Assembly (NCBI GenBank): GCA_021442845.1
Contig: JABUSD010000119.1
Coordinates: 1-12,363 of the forward strand
Reading direction: 5' to 3'
Origin: Holdemanella sp.
Lineage (GTDB): Bacteria; Bacillota_I; Bacilli_A; Erysipelotrichales; Erysipelotrichaceae
DNA length: 12,363 bases
Shown: piece by piece, positions 1-5,831 of the stretch
How the letters are laid out: each line of letters begins with the position of its first letter
Position numbering within the stretch: the first letter of the stretch is position 1
Made by a program: the position numbers and the translations under genes
The notes under the pieces: generated by a model
Seen by the model: only the letters and a program-made list of their open reading frames with translations
The model's database searches: none
What the model was told of the DNA's origin: nothing

Positions 1-14
1 TAAAGCCCTCTTCT

Positions 15-42
15 ACAAACTACAAACTCCGTACTACAAACT
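15..42. repeat. Four tandem heptanucleotide repeats (element copy 1)
   Basis: Four contiguous 7-mers read ACAAACT, ACAAACT, CCGTACT, ACAAACT. The same 7-bp periodicity and related words recur at 1504-1538 and 1558-1592. An 18-base block at 61-78 is matched at 16 of 18 positions by 1607-1624, also just beyond the heptads. This points to one dispersed intergenic repeat family of the left-hand genome. Confidence 0.7.
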
Positions 43-48
43 GTAAAG

Positions 49-99
49 AAAAAGTGGCCTCGCATGATGGCAGAAACCTTCGTGCGACAGCCCCTTTTT
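49..99. terminator. Bidirectional rho-independent terminator
   Basis: The arms at 49-64 and 83-99 pair along about 15 positions with one mismatch and one bulge, around an 18-base loop. The hairpin has five A on its left flank and five T on its right, so it gives a U-run on either strand. On the minus strand it lies about 45 bases beyond the 4-hydroxybutyrate dehydrogenase stop and probably ends that transcript. A gene to the left of the window may end here from the other side. Confidence 0.7.
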
Positions 100-142
100 A
101 CTGGCTAGCCGCTAACCGCTTAAAACGGCTCTCCCAAGAGGG

Positions 143-1255
143 CTAGTACAGTTTCTTGTAAATGCCATACACCTTATCATAATCGAGGGGCACAAAGCTG
201 TGCTTCATGAGGCGCTGCTGATTTTCGATGACCGATTTAGCAAATTCCGGCAATTCTTCTTCTTTGACACCATATTCATGGAGCGCTTTCTTCGGCAGGA
301 TGACGTTGAGCAGTTTTTCCAGTTCTGCATAGACGTTTTCCGGTTCACAGCCCAGGATATCGGCGATGAAGCGGTTCAGTTTCGCAATTTCCCCATCCGA
401 TTTGATGGACATGTAGCAGTTCATGACGCCCGTGAACATGGCATAGTTCGATTCACCATGAGGTACATGATACTTCGCACCCAAAGGATAGCTCATGGCA
501 TGGACAGCGGCGCAGCCGGGGACGCTGAAGGCAATGCCGGCCCAGTTGCTGGCCAGAAGGAAATCCTTCATAAGCGGGATGCGGGCTTCCGGACCGTGGT
601 CACGGATCTGCAAATATCCTTTGAGGATGAGTTCGATGGCATTATAGCTGAAGACGCGGAAGCTGGCGCTGGAATCCGGCGACAATGCCGATTCGACAGC
701 GTGGACGAGGGCATCAATGGAGCTGGTCGCAAAGACCTTGAAGGGCAGGGTCTTCAATAACTGGGCAATGAGGACGGCCTTGTCGGCATACAGGGCGTTG
801 TCAGCAATCCCCTTCTTCGTGTTACGGCTGACCAGGGCCATGACCGATACGTTGGTGACTTCACTGCCTGTACCGCAGGTCGTCGGAATCAAGATGAGTT
901 CCTTGGCTTTTTCCACAGGAATCTTGCCATCAAACAAATCAAGGACCGGACTGACCTGTTTCAAGACGAATAACTTGCACAAGTCCATGACCGTGCCGCC
1001 GCCGATACCGATGATGCGCTTCACATCTTTCGGCATGTCTTTGTAAATGGCTTCTGCCATTTCATCAGACGGTTCCCCCATGCCATACTTTTCCTGGAAC
1101 AGGACATGACACGTAAGGCCTAATTCCTTGAAATTCGGATCAAAGATGTACTGATTGGTAACAATCAGGTCATCGGCGCCAATCTGCAAATCTTCCACAA
1201 ATTCCCGGCACGTATCATACGAGTAAATCGTCGGTTTCAACTGTAATTCAATCAT
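143..1255 (-). CDS. 4hbD: NAD-dependent 4-hydroxybutyrate dehydrogenase (iron-type alcohol dehydrogenase)
   Basis: A 370-residue cytosolic enzyme of the iron-containing (group III) alcohol dehydrogenase family. It closely resembles the clostridial 4-hydroxybutyrate dehydrogenase as I remember it, in length and in the shared blocks FQEKYGxGEPSDEM, PTTCGTGSEVTNVSV and the C-terminal YKKLY. That enzyme interconverts 4-hydroxybutyrate and succinate semialdehyde with NAD(H) in succinate/4-aminobutyrate fermentation. The dinucleotide-binding GGG is at residues 85-87. Likely metal ligands are D181, H185, H252 and H266. The start at 1255 is supported by an AAAGGGG ribosome site 7 bases upstream. No pathway partner (CoA transferase, 4-hydroxybutyryl-CoA dehydratase) is in the window, so the substrate rests on family resemblance; another short-chain hydroxyacid or alcohol is the alternative. 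Confidence 0.88.
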   Translation of the reverse strand: MIELQLKPTIYSYDTCREFVEDLQIGADDLIVTNQYIFDPNFKELGLTCHVLFQEKYGMGEPSDEMAEAIYKDMPKDVKRIIGIGGGTVMDLCKLFVLKQVSPVLDLFDGKIPVEKAKELILIPTTCGTGSEVTNVSVMALVSRNTKKGIADNALYADKAVLIAQLLKTLPFKVFATSSIDALVHAVESALSPDSSASFRVFSYNAIELILKGYLQIRDHGPEARIPLMKDFLLASNWAGIAFSVPGCAAVHAMSYPLGAKYHVPHGESNYAMFTGVMNCYMSIKSDGEIAKLNRFIADILGCEPENVYAELEKLLNVILPKKALHEYGVKEEELPEFAKSVIENQQRLMKHSFVPLDYDKVYGIYKKLY

Positions 1256-1296
1256 ATATGTACCCCTTTCTGATGGTTAATGGACTCATCGCCTCT

Positions 1297-1326
1297 AGTG
1301 TAACAAAGATGGAACTGATTTTGCAA
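1297..1326 (-). promoter_or_regulatory. Candidate promoter of 4hbD
   Basis: On the minus strand, TTGCAA (1326-1321), an 18-base spacer and TACACT (1302-1297) make a weak sigma-70-like promoter 42 bases upstream of the start codon. The -35 hexamer is self-complementary and is the same TTGCAA that serves the tRNA promoter on the plus strand. Confidence 0.35.
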
Positions 1327-1350
1327 GAGACAGGAAGCACGTGCTATAAT
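1321..1350 (+). promoter_or_regulatory. Promoter of the tRNA-Sec gene
   Basis: TTGCAA at 1321-1326, an 18-base spacer and a perfect TATAAT at 1345-1350. Transcription would begin near 1357, a few bases before the mature tRNA. Confidence 0.7.
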
Positions 1351-1362
1351 AAACCTGTCTTG

Positions 1363-1458
1363 GGGAAGGATGGGTTCTGGTGTTCCCTCTGGTCTTCAAA
1401 ACCAGCATGGGGAGTTAACAGCTTCTCAGGTGGGTTCGATTCCCACACTTTCCCGCCA
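1363..1458 (+). tRNA. selC: Selenocysteine tRNA (anticodon UCA)
   Basis: The anticodon arm is a perfect 5-bp stem (CTGGT/ACCAG, 1389-1405) closing the loop CTTCAAA, which places TCA at 1396-1398, so the tRNA reads UGA. A long variable arm follows, with a GGGGAG/CTTCTC stem. The T arm is GTGGG-TTCGATT-CCCAC, followed by an extended acceptor strand, discriminator G and an encoded CCA. The length of about 96 bases, the long variable arm and the UCA anticodon are characteristic of tRNA-Sec, which delivers selenocysteine through SelB. Acceptor pairing is 7 bp including one G-U, with an apparent A-A mismatch at the eighth pair, and the D stem pairs imperfectly by eye. It implies that the host of this segment makes selenoproteins; selA, selB and selD are not in the window. 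Confidence 0.92.
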
Positions 1459-1466
1459 GAAAACAC

Positions 1467-1502
1467 AAAAAGGGCTTGTCGCACGGCGACAAGCCTTTTT
1501 TT
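1467..1502 (+). terminator. Terminator of tRNA-Sec
   Basis: A perfect 10-bp stem (GGCTTGTCGC / GCGACAAGCC) with loop ACG is followed by seven T. It begins about 15 bases after the tRNA CCA end. The A-run on its left flank could also let it stop minus-strand transcription. Confidence 0.9.
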
Positions 1503-1503
1503 A

Positions 1504-1624
1504 CGTTGGTCGTAGGTCGTTCATCGTTGGTCGTACGGGATTAAAAATACGCCCATCACGATGAACGATGAACTACAAACGAACTACGATTATGATAATA
1601 GGATCACGCTTGATGGCAAAAACC
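1504..1624. repeat. Heptanucleotide-repeat element (copy 2), two opposed arrays
   Basis: Five contiguous 7-mers at 1504-1538 (CGTTGGT, CGTAGGT, CGTTCAT, CGTTGGT, CGTACGG) face five at 1558-1592 that run in the opposite sense (ACGATGA, ACGATGA, ACTACAA, ACGAACT, ACGATTA). GTTCATCGT at 1519-1527 and ACGATGAAC at 1558-1566 form a perfect 9-bp inverted repeat, so the element may fold. The block at 1607-1624 matches 61-78 at 16 of 18 positions. No gene is evident between the tRNA terminator and the promoter at 1663. Confidence 0.7.
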
Positions 1625-1662
1625 ACCTCGAAGCAATCCCCACACCTCACGCTACCATAATG

Positions 1663-1690
1663 TTGAAAGAAAGTCAACCTATGCTATAAT
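1663..1690 (+). promoter_or_regulatory. Promoter of the small membrane-protein gene
   Basis: TTGAAA at 1663-1668, a 16-base spacer and a perfect TATAAT at 1685-1690. The predicted start near 1697 leaves a leader of about 26 bases that contains the ribosome site. Confidence 0.7.
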
Positions 1691-1722
1691 GAGACATAAT
1701 GCTATAGAAAGGATGATGACTC

Positions 1723-1989
1723 ATGTCTCGTCGTAACCGCCCGGCTGTCCCTGATGATTCCAGCCGGGATTTGAAACGCCAGGAAGGGATTTTCCTCAGT
1801 ACCTTTGCCCTTATGATTCTCTTTCTCGTATCTTTATACCTTCCCCTTCCCGCAGCCGTCCCCATCGTACTGGCTGTAGTCCTCGTCGTCTGGACCGTCG
1901 CCATGTATGTCAAATTCCATGACTTCTACAAGATGCGCGCGATTCTGGAAGCAAAGGAAAATGCCCAGATTTATGGATATGAGGAATAA
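1723..1989 (+). CDS. Small two-helix membrane protein of unknown function
   Basis: I do not recognise this 88-residue protein. It has a polar, basic N-terminus (RRNRPAVPDDSSRDLKRQEG), then two closely spaced hydrophobic segments at about residues 24-40 and 44-62 with a proline-bearing turn, then a charged, helix-prone tail. This suggests a hairpin in the cytoplasmic membrane with both ends in the cytoplasm. The start at 1723 follows AAAGGA at 1708-1713 and a clear promoter, so it is probably a real gene. Its base composition matches the left part of the window until about base 1940. Its last codons lie at or near the composition switch, so the C-terminal residues might not belong to the native gene. 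Confidence 0.65.
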   Translation: MSRRNRPAVPDDSSRDLKRQEGIFLSTFALMILFLVSLYLPLPAAVPIVLAVVLVVWTVAMYVKFHDFYKMRAILEAKENAQIYGYEE

Positions 1990-1990
1990 T

Positions 1991-3022
1991 ATGAATCCCG
2001 TTCTATATGAAGATGTTTGTTCCATCTATAACGATGAGAATATCGACTGGAAACAGTTTGAAGGAAAACGAATTTTAATTACTGGAGCAACGGGTCTAAT
2101 CGGATTGAATCTAGTCAATGCCTTTCTATTCTTTAATGAAAAAACGGACAATCCTTGTACCATTTTAGCTTGTATCCGTAATCGAGATAAGGCAATCAGA
2201 CTATTTGGTGAAAATGATACTATTGAATATATCATACAGGATATTACAGAAGATCTGGATGTCGACTGTGATTATATCATCCATGCGGCATCGATGACTT
2301 CCAGCAAAGATTTTATGTATAAGCCAGTTGAAACCATTGATATTGCGATTAAGGGAACACAGAATGTATTGAACCTATCCAGAAAATACAATGTCAAGAA
2401 GATGGTCTATCTATCCAGTATGGAAATCTATGGACATCCTGAAAAAGGGCATGAAGTCTTGGAAGAGGAAGTGGCTGGATTTGATATTCATAATCCAAGA
2501 AACAGTTATCCAGTCAGCAAGATCCTATGTGAATCGATGGCAGTATCCATGGCTAAGGAATATGGTGTCAATGCATGCATCCTACGCCTTACCCAGACAT
2601 TTGGATATGGAGTACCCTATGAGGATGGACGTGTCTTTGCCCAGTTCATGCGCAGTGCCATGGAAAGAAAAGACATCATCTTAAAGACAAAAGGGGAAAC
2701 GGAACGCTGCTATCTTTATACTGCCGATGCCATTCGTGCCATTATCACTTTATTGTTGAAAGGACAGCCAGGACAGGCCTATACGGGAGCCAATCCAGAA
2801 ACATATTGTTCCATTGCTGATATGGCAAAGCTTGTCTGCAGGGAAATTGCCAATGATGAAATCAAAGTGATCTTTGAACTGGATGATATCACAAAATATG
2901 GCTATGCCGATACGTTATATATGAAACTGAATGTGGATAAACTGATGAATTTAGGATGGAAACCTATATTTTCCTTAAAGGATATGTTTAAACGCATGAT
3001 TGATTCACAGAATGAAATCTAA
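1991..3022 (+). CDS. NAD-dependent epimerase/dehydratase (extended SDR family)
   Basis: A 343-residue cytosolic nucleotide-sugar-type enzyme. The Rossmann NAD-binding motif TGATGLIG is at residues 31-38, and the catalytic YxxxK is Y173-K177 (YPVSK) with an upstream serine in YLSSMEIYG. Length and order fit the extended short-chain dehydrogenase family that includes UDP-glucuronate decarboxylases, dTDP-glucose 4,6-dehydratases and UDP-sugar epimerases; the substrate cannot be read from the sequence. The ATG at 1991 is preferred because GAGGA lies 5 bases upstream and the N-terminus (MNPVLYEDV) looks like that of related proteins. The frame stays open upstream, but only across another gene. The start is one base after the preceding stop, yet composition and codon choice change here, so this apparent operon is suspect. 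A cell-surface polysaccharide role would fit the choline genes downstream, but that is inference. Confidence 0.85.
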   Translation: MNPVLYEDVCSIYNDENIDWKQFEGKRILITGATGLIGLNLVNAFLFFNEKTDNPCTILACIRNRDKAIRLFGENDTIEYIIQDITEDLDVDCDYIIHAASMTSSKDFMYKPVETIDIAIKGTQNVLNLSRKYNVKKMVYLSSMEIYGHPEKGHEVLEEEVAGFDIHNPRNSYPVSKILCESMAVSMAKEYGVNACILRLTQTFGYGVPYEDGRVFAQFMRSAMERKDIILKTKGETERCYLYTADAIRAIITLLLKGQPGQAYTGANPETYCSIADMAKLVCREIANDEIKVIFELDDITKYGYADTLYMKLNVDKLMNLGWKPIFSLKDMFKRMIDSQNEI

Positions 3023-3023
3023 G

Positions 3024-3050
3024 AGTGTATCATTGGATGCACTTTTTTTT
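3024..3050 (+). terminator. Terminator after the epimerase gene
   Basis: An 8-bp stem (AGTGTATC / GATGCACT, one G-U pair) with loop ATTG runs into eight T, starting two bases after the stop codon. Confidence 0.85.
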
Positions 3051-3059
3051 ATTTTCCTC

Positions 3060-3114
3060 TATCGGCAAAAAACATAGTATTTAATGAATAAGTATTATTG
3101 ATATTTTGCCGATA
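3060..3114. promoter_or_regulatory. Perfect 11-bp inverted repeat, candidate operator of the Fic gene
   Basis: TATCGGCAAAA at 3060-3070 is exactly complementary to TTTTGCCGATA at 3104-3114, separated by 33 bases. The right arm lies inside the spacer between the -35 and -10 boxes of the Fic promoter; the left arm lies upstream of the -35. A dimer bound at both arms could block or loop the promoter. The Fic protein has its own N-terminal helix-turn-helix, so autoregulation is the natural hypothesis. Confidence 0.6.
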
Positions 3115-3126
3115 ATAGAATACAAT
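3098..3126 (+). promoter_or_regulatory. Promoter of the Fic gene
   Basis: TTGATA at 3098-3103, an exact 17-base spacer and TACAAT at 3121-3126. The spacer contains the right arm of the 11-bp inverted repeat. Confidence 0.75.
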
Positions 3127-3148
3127 AAGGGCATTATTAGAGGTGCTT

Positions 3149-4042
3149 ATGAAGTATGTATCAGTAGCTGAGATGGCAAAAAAATGGGATGTATCAGAGC
3201 GTACAGTGCGCAATTATTGTGCACAGGGACGTATTTTAGGGGCCTTCATGACTGGCAAGGCATGGAATATTCCAGAAAATGCTGTTCGTCCAGAAAGAAT
3301 CAATAAGAAGTCAGATAAACCTATGAATCTGCTGGAATTTCTTCGTGAAGAAAAAGCGGCTGGAATCAGGGGTGGTATATATCATAAGGTACAGATTGAA
3401 CTTACTTATAATTCTAATCATATCGAGGGAAGTCGTTTAAGTCATGATCAGACTCGATACATCTATGAAACCAATACCATCGGCATGGATTCTGATACGA
3501 TTTATGTTGACGATATACTGGAAACAGCAAATCACTTTCGCTGTATAGATCTCTGTATTGAACAGGCAAATCAGCCATTGAGTGAATCCTTTATTAAACT
3601 TTTACATCTCACTTTGAAAAACGGTACTAGTGATTCCCGTAAGAACTGGTTTGAAGTAGGGGATTATAAAAAAATCCCCAATGAGGTTGGTGGTAAAGAG
3701 ACCAGTTTACCAGAGCAGGTCCCATTGCATATGAGAAGACTTCTTCGTTCTTATAATGTCGTAAAGGAAAAAACATTGGAGGAAATTATCGACTTCCATT
3801 ATGAGTTTGAGTCTATTCATCCTTTTCAGGATGGAAATGGGCGCGTAGGACGATTAATCTTGTTTAAGGAATGTTTACGAAATGGAATTGTACCTTTTAT
3901 TATTGATGAAGACCTGAAGCTGTTTTATTATCGAGGCCTTCGCGAATGGAAATATGAACATGGTTATCTTCGCGATACATGTCTTGCTGCCCAGGATAAA
4001 TTCAAAGCCTATCTGGATTATTTCCGGGTGCCATATAAATAA
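3149..4042 (+). CDS. Fic-family AMP-transferase with N-terminal DNA-binding domain
   Basis: A 297-residue protein. Residues 1-50 form a MerR/excisionase-like helix-turn-helix (SVAEMAKKWDVSERTVRNYC, then a GKAWNIP wing). Residues 75-290 form a Fic domain with the complete active-site motif HPFQDGNGRVGR at 224-235, where H224 is the expected catalytic base. Fic proteins usually transfer AMP from ATP to a hydroxyl side chain of a target protein. The helix before the core carries SNHIEG at 89-94, fitting the (S/T)xxxE(G/N) inhibitory motif on the N-terminal side (class II), so the enzyme should hold itself off until relieved. ATG at 3149 is chosen over GTG at 3143 because AGAGG at 3139-3143 is correctly spaced for it. 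Its own promoter and a terminator on each side make it a single-gene unit. The target is unknown, and no separate antitoxin gene is present. Confidence 0.9.
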   Translation: MKYVSVAEMAKKWDVSERTVRNYCAQGRILGAFMTGKAWNIPENAVRPERINKKSDKPMNLLEFLREEKAAGIRGGIYHKVQIELTYNSNHIEGSRLSHDQTRYIYETNTIGMDSDTIYVDDILETANHFRCIDLCIEQANQPLSESFIKLLHLTLKNGTSDSRKNWFEVGDYKKIPNEVGGKETSLPEQVPLHMRRLLRSYNVVKEKTLEEIIDFHYEFESIHPFQDGNGRVGRLILFKECLRNGIVPFIIDEDLKLFYYRGLREWKYEHGYLRDTCLAAQDKFKAYLDYFRVPYK

Positions 4043-4068
4043 GTGTTTTAATTATGAGGTGACTGATT

Positions 4069-4110
4069 TTGCGACAAGATAAACTTTTTCCTATATATAG
4101 CTGGGGCTGA
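4069..4110 (+). CDS. Possible 13-residue leader peptide
   Basis: AGGTGA at 4057-4062 is an excellent ribosome site 6 bases before a TTG at 4069. That TTG opens a 13-codon frame, MRQDKLFPIYSWG, ending in TGA at 4108-4110. The stop lies in the loop of the hairpin at 4097-4127, so a ribosome reaching it would cover the hairpin's left arm. This is the geometry of translation-dependent attenuation. It may be chance or a gene remnant; there is no run of a single regulatory amino acid. Confidence 0.25.
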   Translation: MRQDKLFPIYSWG

Positions 4111-4131
4111 TCATCAACTCTGGCTATTTTT
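4097..4131 (+). terminator. Hairpin after the Fic gene, weak terminator or attenuator
   Basis: ATAGCTGGGG (4097-4106) pairs with CTCTGGCTAT (4118-4127) as a 10-bp stem with three G-U pairs and an 11-base loop, followed by an interrupted T-rich run. It would separate the Fic transcript from the antiporter gene. Confidence 0.55.
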
Positions 4132-4166
4132 ATTCAAAAGAATATATATGTAAAAGATTCGTTTTT

Positions 4167-4175
4167 TGATATGAT
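4167..4175 (+). promoter_or_regulatory. Extended -10 promoter of the antiporter gene
   Basis: TG-A-TATGAT at 4167-4175 is an extended -10 element. The -35 position (TATGTA at 4147-4152 for a 17-base spacer) is poor, as is common with extended -10 promoters. The usual distance places the first transcribed base at or within a base or two of the A of the ATG at 4182, implying a leaderless message. Confidence 0.5.
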
Positions 4176-4181
4176 ACAACC

Positions 4182-5819
4182 ATGAAGAAAAAAATAGTTT
4201 ATAGTTTAGGATTGATTGGATTCATTGGACTTGGTATATGGACATGTATGAGTCCAACAAGTGTGGATAGTTTGTATGTGCCAGCTGTATATGCAACTGC
4301 TTTCGGGCTTTTACCACCATTAGTGGCAATCACATTAGCTTTGATCACAAAGGAAGTGTATTCTTCTTTATTTGTTGGAATTGTGACAGGGGCTTTACTT
4401 TATTCCAATGGCAATCTATTTCTTGGATTGACAACGATGCTGTTTCATGAGGAGGGAGGGTTAATCTTTAAAGTATCATCCTCATCAAACACATGCATCC
4501 TTGTCTTTGTGACCGTGTTAGGTATTCTGGTGGCCTTAATGAATAAGGCAGGCGGTTCCTATGCCTTTGGAGACTGGTGTGCAAAGCATATCCGGACAAG
4601 AAAAGGGGCGCAGTTCATGACGATGCTTCTAGGTGTTCTAATCTTTGTGGATGATGGTTTCAACTGTATGACAGTGGGAAATGTCATGCGAAGTGTTACG
4701 GACCGATTCAATGTATCAAGAGCGAAATTGGCTTACTTATTAGATGCCACGGCCGCTCCTATCTGTATTATTGCTCCCGTTTCCTCATGGGCGGCTGCTG
4801 TAACATATTCAGTACCAGAAGAGCTTCATATTAATGGATTCTCTATGTTTCTTAGAACCATTCCATATAATTTCTATTCCCTGACAACTTTATTGATGAT
4901 GGCATTGATCATCTTCTTTAATATTGATTTTGGATTGATGAAAGTCCATGAAGACAATGCGAAAAAAGGCGACATATTCACTACGCCAGGAAGACCTTTC
5001 AAGGATAGCGATGAACAGAAAGCCAATCCAAAAGGAAAGGTCATAGATCTAGTTCTTCCTGTTTTTGTGTTGATTGTCATAAGCATTCTATGCATGATTT
5101 ATACGGGCGGTTATTTTGAAGGGGCTTCCTTGATTGATGCCTTTGGAAACTGCAATGCAGCCTATGCCCTGGTTATGAGCAGTGTTGTGACACTCATATT
5201 TACATTTATTCTCTACAATATACGCGAAGTCATTTCCTTTAAGGAATTTATGGAGTGTCTTCCAGCTGGATTCCGTTCCATGTGTGAACCGATGATTATT
5301 CTGATTATGGCATGGAACCTATCGGGTATGACAAATCTATTGGGAGCCAATATCTTCATTCATGATTTTGTCGAAGGCTATGCAGGAAATTTCAAGATGT
5401 TTCTTCCTGCCATCATCTTCCTTGTTTCGGTATTCCTGTCATTTTCAACGGGAACAAGCTGGGGAACCTTCTCCATTCTGATTCCGATTGTCTGTAATGT
5501 ATTTGCCGGAAACTATGAAATGTTAGTTATTTCGATTGCTGCCTGCCTTTCTGGTTCTGTATGTGGTGATCACTGTTCACCGATATCGGATACGACCATC
5601 ATGTCATCAGCGGGGGCACATTGTGAACATTTCAATCATGTCTCTACACAGCTTCCTTATGCGATAACAGCAGCCATCATCTCATTTATCGGCTATATAT
5701 TGGCAGGTATTGCCGGATATACAACCAATAGCACAATCGCTATACTATCCCTTCCTGTTACATTGGCTTTCATGGCTGTCAGCCTATTCATTCTGAATAA
5801 AAAATACAAGGTGGATTAA
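4182..5819 (+). CDS. NhaC-family Na+/H+ antiporter-like transporter
   Basis: A 545-residue polytopic membrane protein with about a dozen hydrophobic segments. The start has no Shine-Dalgarno-like sequence in front, which together with the promoter position suggests leaderless translation. The first hydrophobic segment is at residues 5-22. Features typical of the NhaC antiporter family are the intramembrane acidic pair FVDDGFN (D157, D158) and the late motif CGDHCSPISDTTIMSS around D463-H464. NhaC proteins exchange Na+ for H+, while some relatives exchange organic acids (malate/lactate type), so the ion is predicted at family level only. A hydrophilic, charged stretch near residues 250-287 is probably a cytoplasmic loop. 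The stop overlaps the stop of the opposing gene. A Na+ gradient role would be compatible with a BCCT carrier nearby, but no direct link is visible. Confidence 0.85.
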   Translation: MKKKIVYSLGLIGFIGLGIWTCMSPTSVDSLYVPAVYATAFGLLPPLVAITLALITKEVYSSLFVGIVTGALLYSNGNLFLGLTTMLFHEEGGLIFKVSSSSNTCILVFVTVLGILVALMNKAGGSYAFGDWCAKHIRTRKGAQFMTMLLGVLIFVDDGFNCMTVGNVMRSVTDRFNVSRAKLAYLLDATAAPICIIAPVSSWAAAVTYSVPEELHINGFSMFLRTIPYNFYSLTTLLMMALIIFFNIDFGLMKVHEDNAKKGDIFTTPGRPFKDSDEQKANPKGKVIDLVLPVFVLIVISILCMIYTGGYFEGASLIDAFGNCNAAYALVMSSVVTLIFTFILYNIREVISFKEFMECLPAGFRSMCEPMIILIMAWNLSGMTNLLGANIFIHDFVEGYAGNFKMFLPAIIFLVSVFLSFSTGTSWGTFSILIPIVCNVFAGNYEMLVISIAACLSGSVCGDHCSPISDTTIMSSAGAHCEHFNHVSTQLPYAITAAIISFIGYILAGIAGYTTNSTIAILSLPVTLAFMAVSLFILNKKYKVD

Positions 5820-5831
5820 TCTCCACCTTTT
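5808..5831. terminator. Bidirectional terminator built on two overlapping stop codons
   Basis: AAGGTGGA (5808-5815) and TCCACCTT (5822-5829) form a perfect 8-bp stem with loop TTAATC. The loop contains both converging stop codons (plus TAA 5817-5819, minus TAA 5818-5816). Four T follow on the plus strand, and a six-T run follows shortly after on the minus strand. Confidence 0.75.

Noticed and set aside
200..1046. Plus-strand open frames opposite the 4-hydroxybutyrate dehydrogenase gene
   Set aside because: They are antisense shadows of a strongly conserved enzyme, with no ribosome site and low-complexity, unrecognisable proteins.
1258..1564. Open frames running through the tRNA-Sec gene and its terminator
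   Set aside because: They cross a structured RNA gene and a terminator; their products resemble nothing.
1504..1592. CRISPR array
   Set aside because: The repeats are 7-bp tandem words with no spacers of regular length and no cas gene.
1907..1990. Longer start for the epimerase, inside the preceding gene
   Set aside because: The added residues come from another frame of the membrane-protein gene; the ATG at 1991 has a good ribosome site and a family-like N-terminus.
1363..2000. Integration of a mobile island at tRNA-Sec
   Set aside because: The composition switch lies about 500 bases beyond the tRNA, the tRNA end is not repeated elsewhere in the window, and there is no integrase gene.
3143..3148. 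GTG start for the Fic protein
   Set aside because: It overlaps the AGAGG ribosome site, which is correctly spaced for the ATG at 3149.
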